From assembly GCF_035306705.1 (NCBI RefSeq), contig NZ_DATGNO010000028.1, forward strand, positions 1 through 15,637: a stretch of DNA of 15,637 bases, given 5' to 3'. The notes below the pieces were generated by a model. The model was not told where the DNA came from, did no database searches, and saw only the letters and a list, made by a program, of their open reading frames with translations. The translations under genes were made by a program, and so were the position numbers. The stretch's first letter is position 1; each line of letters starts with the position of its first letter. This stretch comes from Xanthomarina sp035306705 (GTDB lineage Bacteria; Bacteroidota; Bacteroidia; Flavobacteriales; Flavobacteriaceae). This document shows, piece by piece, positions 7,323 to 14,818 of the stretch.

Positions 7323-7895
7323 TTAGTTAGCAGGTAAGATTACTTTATCCACTACGTGAACGATTCCGTTTCCAGCAGGAACACTTGCTATAATTTTGGC
7401 ACCACCAACAAATACATCGTCACCTATAACTTCTATAGCCACATCTTCGCCATTTGCCTGTCCGAGTTTTTTAAACTTTTTCAGGAAATCTTTCGAATAG
7501 TTTCCAGGTGTTACATGGTTCTTTAATATAAAAGCCAATTTGTCTTTATTTTCCGGCTTCAGTAAATCTTCTACTGTTCCAGCTGGTAAAGCTGCAAATG
7601 CTTCGTTTGTTGGTGCAAATACCATTAAAGGCCCAGCATTAACCAATGCGTTTTCTAATTGGGCCGCTTGTACAGCTGCAACTAGAGTTGTGTGGTCTGG
7701 AGAGCCGATGGCAATTTGCAAGATATTTGGGGTAGCTTCATCATCTACGATGAAAGCTTGACCCTGTCTTGCCGGTGCTTCGTTAGAAACAGGTGCGGTT
7801 GAAGTGTCCTGTACATTGTTTGCGTTGTCTTTGCAACCTACAAACAATACAATAAGACAAGTTGTGATTAGGAAATTAAGGTTAGTTGTTTTCAT
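7323..7895 (-). CDS. FAS1 (fasciclin) domain lipoprotein
   Basis: A 190-residue lipoprotein (lipobox LFVGC, Cys21) with a short low-complexity linker and one FAS1 domain (about 55-188). The three family hallmarks are present: the H1 helix HTTLVAAVQAAQL, the block MVFAPTNEAFAALP, and the closing HVVDKVILPA preceded by GNGIVH. FAS1 domains mediate protein or surface contacts and have no known catalytic role. The gene lies between cytochrome c (22 bp) and nosZ (33 bp), all in one direction, so it should be made together with N2O reductase. A docking or scaffold role for the membrane-tethered cytochrome and NosZ is an inference from this position. It carries no obvious metal-binding motif. Confidence 0.9.
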   Translation of the reverse strand: MKTTNLNFLITTCLIVLFVGCKDNANNVQDTSTAPVSNEAPARQGQAFIVDDEATPNILQIAIGSPDHTTLVAAVQAAQLENALVNAGPLMVFAPTNEAFAALPAGTVEDLLKPENKDKLAFILKNHVTPGNYSKDFLKKFKKLGQANGEDVAIEVIGDDVFVGGAKIIASVPAGNGIVHVVDKVILPAN

Positions 7896-7917
7896 ATAAA
7901 GAATTACTAAAGGGTTA

Positions 7918-8421
7918 CTAAAGAGTTCTAAAATATTCTAAAACGGCTCTTGCATCCGCTTCAGATAAATTTTGATTTGCCATTGGAGAACCGTTGAATT
8001 CGATTAATAGCTCTTTAGCTAATGGATCTTCAACAACCATTACTTCTGGATTTAAAATCATGTTCATTACCCATTCTGGTGTTCTAATATCTAAAACTCC
8101 TTTTGGTGCTGGACCGATAAATTTCTTGTCAGGTCTATGGCAAGCTGTACAGTTACTTTTGAAAATCTCCGCACCTTTAGCAGCCATTGCTTGGTCTATT
8201 TCGGCAGGCAATACTAAGGATTTAATTGGGCCAACCCCTTTATTAACTAAATCTACTCTTTCTGAAGGAGGTACAACCTTTGCTTCTTTAGGAGTTTCCT
8301 TTTTCTCAGTAGGAGCCTTTTTCTGATAGGTAAAGGTTTCTTCTTTTTTCTCTTCTTTTCCACCACAGCTCATTAGTAGTGAAATAAATAATACGGTAAA
8401 AATTTTAAATGCTGTTTTCAT
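7918..8421 (-). CDS. Class I c-type cytochrome lipoprotein, likely electron donor to NosZ
   Basis: A 167-residue lipoprotein (lipobox LLMSC, Cys19). A Lys/Glu/Pro-rich flexible linker spans about 22-55, and a single-haem cytochrome c domain spans about 75-167. The haem site is CTACH (91-95); the likely axial Met is M147 in SPMANQNLS. Clade II nos loci usually encode small cytochromes that pass electrons from the quinol pool to NosZ. First position in the nosZ operon suggests the same role here. It is also similar to cytochrome domains found fused to some NosZ proteins. The ATG at 8419-8421 lies about 20 nt downstream of the predicted start site. Confidence 0.92.
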   Translation of the reverse strand: MKTAFKIFTVLFISLLMSCGGKEEKKEETFTYQKKAPTEKKETPKEAKVVPPSERVDLVNKGVGPIKSLVLPAEIDQAMAAKGAEIFKSNCTACHRPDKKFIGPAPKGVLDIRTPEWVMNMILNPEVMVVEDPLAKELLIEFNGSPMANQNLSEADARAVLEYFRTL

Positions 8422-8444
8422 GATGTGTTTTATTTTTAATAGTA

Positions 8445-8452
8445 CAAATGTA
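8445..8452 (-). promoter_or_regulatory. -7 element of the cytochrome c-fas-nosZ operon
   Basis: The minus strand reads TACATTTG, an exact TAnnTTTG match. Its last base is 36.5 bp from the centre of the palindrome at 8471-8492. With a start site about five bases downstream (near 8440), the palindrome would be centred near -41.5, the class II activator position. It would take the place of a -33 element, and none is visible. Confidence 0.7.
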
Positions 8453-8470
8453 AGGTCTAAACCTAGAACA

Positions 8471-8492
8471 AAATATGATATTAATCATATTT
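8471..8492. promoter_or_regulatory. FNR/CRP-like operator upstream of the nosZ operon
   Basis: A perfect palindrome with nine-base arms (AAATATGAT at 8471-8479 and ATCATATTT at 8484-8492) around a four-base spacer. The core TGAT-N4-ATCA is that of FNR/CRP-family binding sites. It lies 50 bp upstream of the cytochrome c start codon. An oxygen- or NO-sensing Crp/Fnr protein is the likely binder; it is not encoded in this window. Confidence 0.75.
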
Positions 8493-8602
8493 AGGACGAA
8501 ATCATCCTCTACTTTAGGTTTTTTTTAACTTTATTTTAAAGCTAAACATTAGTAAATATATAACTAATTGATAATCAAAAAAAAGCAGGGTGCAATAAAA
8601 TC

Positions 8603-8635
8603 AAAAAGAGTTAAACCGAAGCTCAACTCTTTTTT
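8603..8635. terminator. Intrinsic terminator after hemN-usp
   Basis: A ten-base-pair stem (AAAAAGAGTT at 8603-8612 with AACTCTTTTT at 8625-8634) around a 12-base loop, with A- and T-rich ends that give a U-tract on either strand. It lies 38 bp past the stop codon of the second usp gene. It separates that operon from the nosZ promoter region; the rest of the 251-bp gap holds only the FNR-like promoter. Confidence 0.75.
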
Positions 8636-8672
8636 AAACACTAAAACATCTTTAACTAATAAAACTATATTC

Positions 8673-9506
8673 TTACATTTTAAAGGTCATAACTGGTAAG
8701 GTAGAATGGTTGGCAATATCTTCAGAAATACTTCCTTCAAAAAAATGTGCAATTCCTTTTCTTCCGTGTGTGGCAACAGCTATTAAATCGGCTCCAATTA
8801 AATTAGAGAAATTTAAAATGCCCTTTTCAATGGTATAATCGTTAACATAGTTCACTTCATGCATTTTTTCTATACCTCCATCTGCCTTTCTTAAAAAGCT
8901 GGCCACCTGTTTTTCAATTTCAGCCGAACTTTTAAATTTAGAACCTGGTAAATTTACGTACACTAAGTGCATGGTAGCTTCCAATTTCTCAACCATGTCT
9001 TTAGCTCTTATATATTGTTCTATGGATTCTTCTGTAAAATCGCAGGCAAAAACCACATTTTCAAATTCCATTAAAATAGGATTGTGCTTAATTACCAAAA
9101 CTGGAACTTCAGAATGTCTTACTACTTTTTCAGTATTGGAACCAACTAAAATTTCCTTGATGCCACTAGCACCTTGAGATCCCATTACAATTAAATCTGC
9201 ACCCGTTTCTATGGCTATATCATTTACTTCGCTAAACACTTTAAATTGTTTAACTATGGGAGTTACTTTTATATTTTTTAAATAATCCTTATCCAAAAAC
9301 TCTTCGAATTTTTTTTCGGCAAGCCTTAAAAAGTAAATTGTTTCTATTTGCTTTATGCCATCTGCCTTTGTTAAAACGGCATTAGAAATTTCTAGCATAT
9401 GCAAAGCTAGAATTTCAGCGCCATTTTTTTTCGCCAACATAGCAGCTGCTTCTAAAGCGAATTCAGATTCCTCTGAAAAATCTACTGGTACAATTATTTT
9501 TTTCAT
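8673..9506 (-). CDS. Tandem-domain universal stress protein (UspA family), copy 2
   Basis: A 277-residue cytoplasmic protein with two Usp domains. Domain 1 has the full nucleotide-binding pattern (G109, G112, G122, S123). Domain 2 retains THGRKG...FEGS. It is a clear paralogue of the protein at 130-966, sharing the start MKKIIVPVDFSE, the GSNTEKVVR segment and almost the whole last 40 residues. It starts 18 bp after hemN on the same strand, and no promoter fits in the gap, so it should be co-transcribed from the FNR-like promoter of hemN. That points to a role under oxygen limitation, as is known for several Usp proteins in other bacteria. Confidence 0.92.
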   Translation of the reverse strand: MKKIIVPVDFSEESEFALEAAAMLAKKNGAEILALHMLEISNAVLTKADGIKQIETIYFLRLAEKKFEEFLDKDYLKNIKVTPIVKQFKVFSEVNDIAIETGADLIVMGSQGASGIKEILVGSNTEKVVRHSEVPVLVIKHNPILMEFENVVFACDFTEESIEQYIRAKDMVEKLEATMHLVYVNLPGSKFKSSAEIEKQVASFLRKADGGIEKMHEVNYVNDYTIEKGILNFSNLIGADLIAVATHGRKGIAHFFEGSISEDIANHSTLPVMTFKM

Positions 9507-9524
9507 GTTTTTGGTTGTGTATTT

Positions 9525-10889
9525 TTAAATAGTCATTGAAAACAATTGGGTTTCTGGCATGTTTTCTTGTAACAGTAAATCGAAAGCCATACAAATGTTT
9601 CTTACAAATGGCTTCCCCTTTTCTGTAACTTGTATGTTATTTCCTTGAATTTTCATTAAACCATCAGCCTCCATTTCTTCAAGTCTTTCCAATACTTCTG
9701 GGAGTTCTTCAAAATAAAGCTCCTTATTATCCCAAGATGTATGGAACTGGCACATGAGGTTTAAAATATGTTTTCTAATAATTAAATCTTTTTCGTTTAA
9801 AAGATGTCCTCTATATATAGGAATTATATTTTCATCTATTAAATGATAGTACTCTTCTAAGCCTTTTACATTTTGTGCAAACCCATACCAACTATCACTA
9901 ATGGACGATACTCCCAAACCAATCATAGCTTGCGTTTTTGAAGCTGTATAACCCATAAAATTTCTATGAAGCTTTTGTTGGTCTATGGATTTATAAAGTG
10001 AATCGGATTTTAAAGCAAAATGATCCATGCCAATTTCTACAAAACCAGCTTCGGATAAAAGTTCTTTTCCTAATTCGTATTGTCTTCTTTTTGTTTGAGG
10101 AGTAGGTAAATCTTCATCTTTAAAACCTCGTTGTCCATTTCCTTTTATCCAAGGCACATGGGCATAACTATAAAATGCCAAACGATCTGGCATAAGTTCT
10201 TTGGTTTTTTTTATGGTTTCTTCTACATGTTCTATGGTTTGAAATGGCAATCCAAAAATAATATCATGGCTCACAGAAGTATATCCTATTTCTCTAGCTT
10301 CTTCTGTAACACGTTTCACATTTTCGAAAGGCTGAATTCTATGGATGGCAACTTGTACCACTTCATTATAATCCTGAACTCCAAAACTTACCCGTCTAAA
10401 CCCTAAATCGTAAAGTGTTTGCAAGTGGTCTTTGGTGGTGTTGTTTGGATGTCCTTCAAAACTAAACTCATAACCTTCTGCCAAAGTAGCTTTTCTTAAC
10501 AGTCCATCTATCAGGCGTTTTAAATTACCTGTTGAGAAAAAAGTAGGAGTTCCTCCTCCAAGATGAATTTCCTTAATATGCGGTTTGCCATTAAACAACT
10601 CGCAATACATGTCCCATTCTTTTAGAACTGCTGTTATATAAGGCGACTCTACTTCATGGCGTTTTGTAATACGTTTATTACATCCACAAAACGTACATAA
10701 ACTTTCGCAAAATGGTAAATGCAAATACAAGCTTAGACCTTCTGAGCTATTACTTTCGTTAAACGATTTTATAAGAGAATCTTTCCATGTTTTAGACGAA
10801 AAGCTGTTATTATCCCAATAAGGCACCGTAGGATAACTAGTGTATCTTGGGCCTGCAACGTTGTATTTGTTTATTAATGAATTTTTCAT
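9525..10889 (-). CDS. hemN: HemN, oxygen-independent coproporphyrinogen III dehydrogenase
   Basis: A 454-residue cytoplasmic radical-SAM enzyme that decarboxylates coproporphyrinogen III to protoporphyrinogen IX without oxygen. The N-terminus has the HemN hallmark VAGPRYTSYPTVPYW. The iron-sulfur site is C61-x3-C65-x2-C68-x-C70 (CESLCTFCGC), followed by the SAM-binding GGGTPTF segment and the C-terminal HemN domain. Length and the CxxxCxxCxC pattern separate it from the shorter HemW proteins. It supplies haem for cytochromes when oxygen is low, which suits its place next to a nos locus. The promoter carries an FNR-like dyad with the same geometry as the nosZ operon. The second usp gene follows 18 bp downstream. 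Confidence 0.96.
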   Translation of the reverse strand: MKNSLINKYNVAGPRYTSYPTVPYWDNNSFSSKTWKDSLIKSFNESNSSEGLSLYLHLPFCESLCTFCGCNKRITKRHEVESPYITAVLKEWDMYCELFNGKPHIKEIHLGGGTPTFFSTGNLKRLIDGLLRKATLAEGYEFSFEGHPNNTTKDHLQTLYDLGFRRVSFGVQDYNEVVQVAIHRIQPFENVKRVTEEAREIGYTSVSHDIIFGLPFQTIEHVEETIKKTKELMPDRLAFYSYAHVPWIKGNGQRGFKDEDLPTPQTKRRQYELGKELLSEAGFVEIGMDHFALKSDSLYKSIDQQKLHRNFMGYTASKTQAMIGLGVSSISDSWYGFAQNVKGLEEYYHLIDENIIPIYRGHLLNEKDLIIRKHILNLMCQFHTSWDNKELYFEELPEVLERLEEMEADGLMKIQGNNIQVTEKGKPFVRNICMAFDLLLQENMPETQLFSMTI

Positions 10890-10907
10890 ACCTAACTAAA
10901 TCAAGTA

Positions 10908-10915
10908 CAAAAGTA
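10908..10915 (-). promoter_or_regulatory. -7 element of the hemN-usp operon
   Basis: The minus strand reads TACTTTTG (TAnnTTTG) 18 bp before the hemN ATG. Its last base is 36.5 bp from the centre of the dyad at 10935-10954, exactly as at the nosZ-operon promoter. The predicted start site is near 10903, giving a leader of roughly 14 nt. Confidence 0.65.
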
Positions 10916-10934
10916 AATTGAAACCGTGTTGTAA

Positions 10935-10954
10935 AATATGATTTTTGTCATATT
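10935..10954. promoter_or_regulatory. FNR/CRP-like operator between hemN and sodC
   Basis: Seven-base arms AATATGA (10935-10941) and TCATATT (10948-10954) enclose six bases. In the hemN direction the core is TGAC-AAAA-ATCA, one base off the symmetric TGAT-N4-ATCA. Its centre would be near -41.5 for hemN and near -60 for sodC, so one bound dimer could act on both divergent genes. Confidence 0.65.
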
Positions 10955-10991
10955 AGCTAGTTTAAAATTTTAAAAACGTCTATTTATTACG

Positions 10992-10999
10992 TAACTTTG
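10992..10999 (+). promoter_or_regulatory. -7 element of sodC
   Basis: TAACTTTG matches TAnnTTTG and lies 26 bp before the sodC ATG. The predicted start site is near 11004, leaving a leader of about 22 nt. No clear TTG -33 element is visible. The FNR-like dyad would be centred about 60 bp upstream of the start, a usual distance for class I Crp/Fnr activation. Confidence 0.5.
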
Positions 11000-11025
11000 A
11001 GTAAACATATAAACATTATTTCAAA

Positions 11026-11613
11026 ATGAAAAAACCAGTATTAATTGCCTTGTTGTTAACATTAAGCCTAGCAATAGGTTGTAAAAACAACAAAAAGGAA
11101 AACATAGAACCAGAAGTTACTGCCACTGAAGAGCAGGCGGTTGAGCCAGTTCAGGATGAAGCCATAAAAGTAAAAATAAGACTAGATCCTAGAAGCGGAA
11201 GTAACGTAAGTGGTTCGGCTGTGTTTACAGAAAAAGATGGACAAGTAACTATGGTAGCAGTTTTTGAAGGTTTAACTGAAGGAACACACGCCATTCATTT
11301 ACATGAAAAAGCAGATTGCTCTGCGGATGATGGAACTTCAAGTGGAGGACATTGGAATCCAACAAACGAACCTCATGGAAAATGGGGAGATGCCAAAGGA
11401 TATCATAAAGGTGACATAGGAAATATGGAAGCAGATGCCAAAGGTAATGCAACCATTTCTTTTAGTACAGACCAATGGTGTATAGGTTGTGGAGATGCAA
11501 ATAAAGACATTTTACACAAAGCTGTTATTGTACATGATGCTGCCGACGATTTTAAGTCTCAACCAACAGGTAATGCTGGAGGACGAGTAAGTTGTGGAGG
11601 TATTATTCAATAA
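11026..11613 (+). CDS. sodC: Cu/Zn superoxide dismutase, lipoprotein
   Basis: A 195-residue lipoprotein (lipobox LAIGC, Cys19) with an acidic linker and a SodC domain (about 47-195). It dismutates superoxide in the periplasm or at the membrane surface. The metal ligands are complete: Cu by H91, H93, H109 and H170; Zn by H109, H117, H127 and D130. C98 and C190 can form the conserved disulfide, and R187 is the active-site arginine in GGRVSC. An extra C-x2-C (C152, C155 in QWCIGCG) sits in the loop before the last Cu ligand and could form a second disulfide or bind metal. The gene is divergent from hemN and shares its regulatory gap. It depends on copper, like its NosZ neighbour. Confidence 0.95.
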   Translation: MKKPVLIALLLTLSLAIGCKNNKKENIEPEVTATEEQAVEPVQDEAIKVKIRLDPRSGSNVSGSAVFTEKDGQVTMVAVFEGLTEGTHAIHLHEKADCSADDGTSSGGHWNPTNEPHGKWGDAKGYHKGDIGNMEADAKGNATISFSTDQWCIGCGDANKDILHKAVIVHDAADDFKSQPTGNAGGRVSCGGIIQ

Positions 11614-11638
11614 TCTCTATTACATTTAAAATTATAAG

Positions 11639-11663
11639 AAAAGCTGCCAAATGGTGGCTTTTT
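11639..11663 (+). terminator. Intrinsic terminator after sodC
   Basis: AAAAGC (11639-11644) pairs with GCTTTT (11657-11662). The stem is extended inward by two G-U pairs and two C-G pairs to a four-base loop, and T residues follow on the plus strand. It begins 25 bp beyond the sodC stop codon. Confidence 0.65.
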
Positions 11664-11737
11664 CGTTTTATATATGAATAAATTACTTCGAGAATAATAA
11701 AGCTATCTAGTTATAATAGGGCCATACTAAATATAAA

Positions 11738-11769
11738 AAAAGCGCTTGTTTTAAATACCAAGCGCTTTT
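11738..11769. terminator. Bidirectional terminator after the TonB receptor gene
   Basis: A perfect 11-base-pair stem, AAAAGCGCTTG (11738-11748) with CAAGCGCTTTT (11759-11769), closes a ten-base loop. Extra A residues at 11735-11737 extend the U-tract on the minus strand. It lies 15 bp past the receptor stop codon and also faces the convergent sodC gene. Confidence 0.85.
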
Positions 11770-11784
11770 CATACTTAATTTATT

Positions 11785-14013
11785 TTAAAACCTGTAACTA
11801 ATATTTGCTTTAAAAAAGAAAGGGGTTCCGGGTGTAAAATGGATTTCATCTACTGGCTGCAGTTCGTTTTGCAGTCTAGTTTCCGTGGCAAATTGCGTTT
11901 CATTCCATTCAGTATCAAACAAGTTTTCAATAGTTACACCCAAGGTTATATTATTGACAAACTGGTAACTTAGGTTTAAATCTGTTACAAAATAACCCTC
12001 TGCGACTAAGGAGTAATCTTCATTTGCCGGTCTATCGTCTATAAAACGATAACGGATAGCTCCAGAAAAGCCTTTTAAGTTATTTACAGACAAACCTCCT
12101 GTTAGTGTAAAATCTGGCGCTAATGGAATATAGTCTTCTCCAGAAGGCTCGTCCACACTTCTTGCTTTATTTATAGTAGCGTCTGTATCAAAATACAACC
12201 AATTTGTTATTTGATATCTTAACCCTAAATCCAATCCATAACGTCTAGATTTTCCGCTTGGCTCTACAATTCCGCCATCTCCAACATATACAAACTCTTG
12301 TTCTAAAAACAAATACCATAAAGCTGTATTAAACATCACTTTTGGAAATGGTTTCCAAATGGCTCCAATATCGGCACCATAAGCTCTTGGTAAAATATCT
12401 TCGCCTTGTTGCTGTACCACTACTCTAGTATCGTTAGAATGGAATCCGATTCCTGTTTTTAAGAACCATTGTAAATTTTTATTTTGATTAAAAAAGAAAT
12501 TCAACTTTGGACTCGCAATGGTTTTTGTTTCAGATAATGTTTTATAATCTGTAACCAAGGCATCGTTATACATAAATTTAAAATAATCCAAACGTAGTGC
12601 TGGAGCTACCACAAATTTCCCTAAATCTATTTCAGCATTGATGTACGCGTACATATTGGTTTGATTAACATCTCCCAGAGCCAAGTATTCTAGCGTTTCA
12701 CTTCTGTTTACGGTATGGGATAATTCAACATCGTTAGCAAAATCATAACGCAATCCAAAACCTCCTGTATATTTAGCATCTGCAGAACCTAAATGAGAAT
12801 CTTTAATAAATTCGGAATTGAAACCAAAAATATCTCTAGCTTCCTTTTGTTTTAATTGGTCGCCATTAATAGGATCTTCTAAAAAGAAGGTGAAATTTGA
12901 ATACAATTCAAAATCATATTGCGAATAAAACACATTCGATTTAAACTGTAAATCGTTAGCTAATTGCGAATTATACTCAATATTTACATTGCTTCTGGAA
13001 GTATTTCCTCCTTCAGTATCATCAATGGAACCCCAACGATCAATCAAACCACTATCTACAGCTCTTTGAGGAATTTGCCCTGAAGCATCCCAACGACTTT
13101 GAAAATGGGAAAGCGAAACAGATAATCTGTCATTACCCTTTAAATAAGTAGTGTATTTTCCAAAAAGGTTGATGCGGTTAAAATTTTGAGGAGAATCGTA
13201 CGGACCATCAAACTGAATGTATTCCAAGGCCACATAGGCATTTTGATTAGGAGTGTTTCCTAATAAATCGAACATAGCAAGAGTTCTTAACGAATTAAAT
13301 TGGCCGTAACTGAAATTAATTTCACTGGCACCAATGTCTTCTTTCGTATTAAATTCAACATAACCAGCTGTGGCAAAATCGCCTTTATTGGCATAATAAG
13401 GACCTTTTCCAAAGTTGATATTATTAAGTGTTTCTGGAATTACAAAATGCAAATCGCTATAACCTTGTCCATGTGCATGAGACACCATGTTTACTGGCAT
13501 ACCATCTACCGAAAGATTGATGTCTGTTCCATGGTCAATATCGAAACCACGAAGAAAAATTTGTTCAGCCTTTCCACCTCCTGCATGTTGCCCAATAATT
13601 AAACCTGGAACTTTACGCAAAATTTCTTGAGACGAGTTTACAGGATTAGTTTCTAAATCTATTTTGGAAATACTGTTTAAAGCATCTATTTGCTCTGTAA
13701 TTACCAGTTCGTCTAACAATATGGTTTTGCTTTTTAAAACCACCGCAACCCCATCATTAAAATGACTTTCATCTAAAACAATAAAAATCTTTTCATAACC
13801 CAATAAACCAATGGTTATTGAATCTCCAACTTTATTGTTATCCAATACAAATGATCCATTGGCAATAGTGTGGGCATGACTGGATGAATTTATATTATAA
13901 ACATAAACATCTTCTAAAGGTTGTTGGTTTCTCTCAGTAACTACACCCTTTATCTGTTGAGCATGGATTTTACAAAAAGTTAAGAGCAATAAAAAAGTAA
14001 AGATTTTTTTCAT
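11785..14013 (-). CDS. TonB-dependent outer-membrane receptor with CarboxypepD_reg-like N-domain
   Basis: A 742-residue outer-membrane transporter. In order: signal peptide (1-18), a carboxypeptidase-regulatory-like domain (20-95) typical of Bacteroidota receptors, a plug (about 115-225) and a 22-strand barrel ending in the C-terminal Phe of ANISYRF. The plug has an unusual His/Met cluster: M172, M176, H179, H181 and H189 around the motif SHAHGQGYSDLHF, followed by GDFATAGYVEF. That motif belongs to a known receptor group of uncertain substrate. Next to a copper enzyme locus, a metal cargo such as copper (compare NosA/OprC) is possible but unproven. No SusD partner follows, which argues against glycan import. 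It is monocistronic, with a terminator behind it and a divergent ECF sigma gene ahead. Confidence 0.9.
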   Translation of the reverse strand: MKKIFTFLLLLTFCKIHAQQIKGVVTERNQQPLEDVYVYNINSSSHAHTIANGSFVLDNNKVGDSITIGLLGYEKIFIVLDESHFNDGVAVVLKSKTILLDELVITEQIDALNSISKIDLETNPVNSSQEILRKVPGLIIGQHAGGGKAEQIFLRGFDIDHGTDINLSVDGMPVNMVSHAHGQGYSDLHFVIPETLNNINFGKGPYYANKGDFATAGYVEFNTKEDIGASEINFSYGQFNSLRTLAMFDLLGNTPNQNAYVALEYIQFDGPYDSPQNFNRINLFGKYTTYLKGNDRLSVSLSHFQSRWDASGQIPQRAVDSGLIDRWGSIDDTEGGNTSRSNVNIEYNSQLANDLQFKSNVFYSQYDFELYSNFTFFLEDPINGDQLKQKEARDIFGFNSEFIKDSHLGSADAKYTGGFGLRYDFANDVELSHTVNRSETLEYLALGDVNQTNMYAYINAEIDLGKFVVAPALRLDYFKFMYNDALVTDYKTLSETKTIASPKLNFFFNQNKNLQWFLKTGIGFHSNDTRVVVQQQGEDILPRAYGADIGAIWKPFPKVMFNTALWYLFLEQEFVYVGDGGIVEPSGKSRRYGLDLGLRYQITNWLYFDTDATINKARSVDEPSGEDYIPLAPDFTLTGGLSVNNLKGFSGAIRYRFIDDRPANEDYSLVAEGYFVTDLNLSYQFVNNITLGVTIENLFDTEWNETQFATETRLQNELQPVDEIHFTPGTPFFFKANISYRF

Positions 14014-14109
14014 GGTTGAATAATTTATAGATGGTAATGGATTAACTGGTAAAAATAGAGCTACATAAAAGACCTTAAATAAACCTTAACATCCTTTTAA
14101 CTTTTAGTC

Positions 14110-14128
14110 CAAATCTATAAATTATAGA
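14110..14128 (-). promoter_or_regulatory. Candidate promoter and overlapping palindrome for the TonB receptor
   Basis: The minus strand reads TAGATTTG (14110-14117), a TAnnTTTG match about 97 bp before the receptor ATG. A perfect palindrome (TCTATAA, one base, TTATAGA; 14114-14128) overlaps its upstream half and could be a repressor site. The remainder of the 273-bp gap to the sigma gene is AT-rich. It holds only a near-match TACCTTTC (14163-14170) on the plus strand as a possible sigma-gene -7 element. Confidence 0.35.
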
Positions 14129-14286
14129 CTTCTTGACTTAGAGCAAATTTGTGCTACTTATTTACCTTTCAAAAACACTTACGTAAATAAATACTAGTTG
14201 GTTTTATAAAAATCGAATAAATAAAACTTATTAAATAATAAATCTTAAATTATTAATCGCTAATTTAGAAAACTATAAAAAACTGT

Positions 14287-14817
14287 ATGTCATTAGAACA
14301 ACTCGTTTCTAAATTCCAAAATAAAGACGAAAAAGCTTTCGGAACCCTTTACCAAATGTATAGCGAAAGCATGCTTGGCGTTATTTATAATATTGTTAGA
14401 GATCGAGAGATTGCCCAAGATGTTATGCAGGAAGTTTTTATTAAAGCTTGGCACAGTGCAGACAGCTATTCCCCACAAAAAGGTCGGTTTTTTACTTGGC
14501 TAATAAACATTTCACGTAATGCAGCCATCGATAAAATACGCTCCAAAAGCTTTAAAAACTCTGGTAAAAACCTCAACGCAGATTATTTCGTAGATATCAT
14601 ACAGGACCAAGATAGTTTGGACGACAAAACCGATGCCATTGGTATTAAACAATTTGTTGGCAAACTAGCAAAAAAATGTATTGAAGTGATTGAACTTTTA
14701 TATTTTAAAGGCTATACTCAAAAGGAGGCTTCAGAAACATTAAATATGCCTATTGGTACTATAAAAACAAGAAATAGAAATTGTATAAACGAGCTTAGAT
14801 TGATGCTCGACGTTTAG
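14287..14817 (+). CDS. ECF-type sigma factor (SigK-like)
   Basis: A 176-residue sigma-70 family protein. Region 2 spans about 18-88, with the core-binding and -10-recognition segment REIAQDVMQEVFIKAW followed by FTWLINISRNAAIDKIR. Region 4 (about 122-174) has a helix-turn-helix KGYTQKEASETLNMPIGTIK. No sigma 1.1 or 3 region is present, which is the ECF layout. Pairing with an RskA-like anti-sigma one base downstream places it near the SigK group. The promoters it controls are unknown; the divergent TonB receptor and itself are the natural candidates. ECF sigma factors often autoregulate. Confidence 0.95.
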   Translation: MSLEQLVSKFQNKDEKAFGTLYQMYSESMLGVIYNIVRDREIAQDVMQEVFIKAWHSADSYSPQKGRFFTWLINISRNAAIDKIRSKSFKNSGKNLNADYFVDIIQDQDSLDDKTDAIGIKQFVGKLAKKCIEVIELLYFKGYTQKEASETLNMPIGTIKTRNRNCINELRLMLDV

Positions 14818-14818
14818 T

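Noticed and set aside
13300..13602. 100-codon plus-strand open frame inside the TonB receptor
   Set aside because: It lies opposite the conserved plug region of a clear receptor gene; open only by chance in AT-rich DNA.
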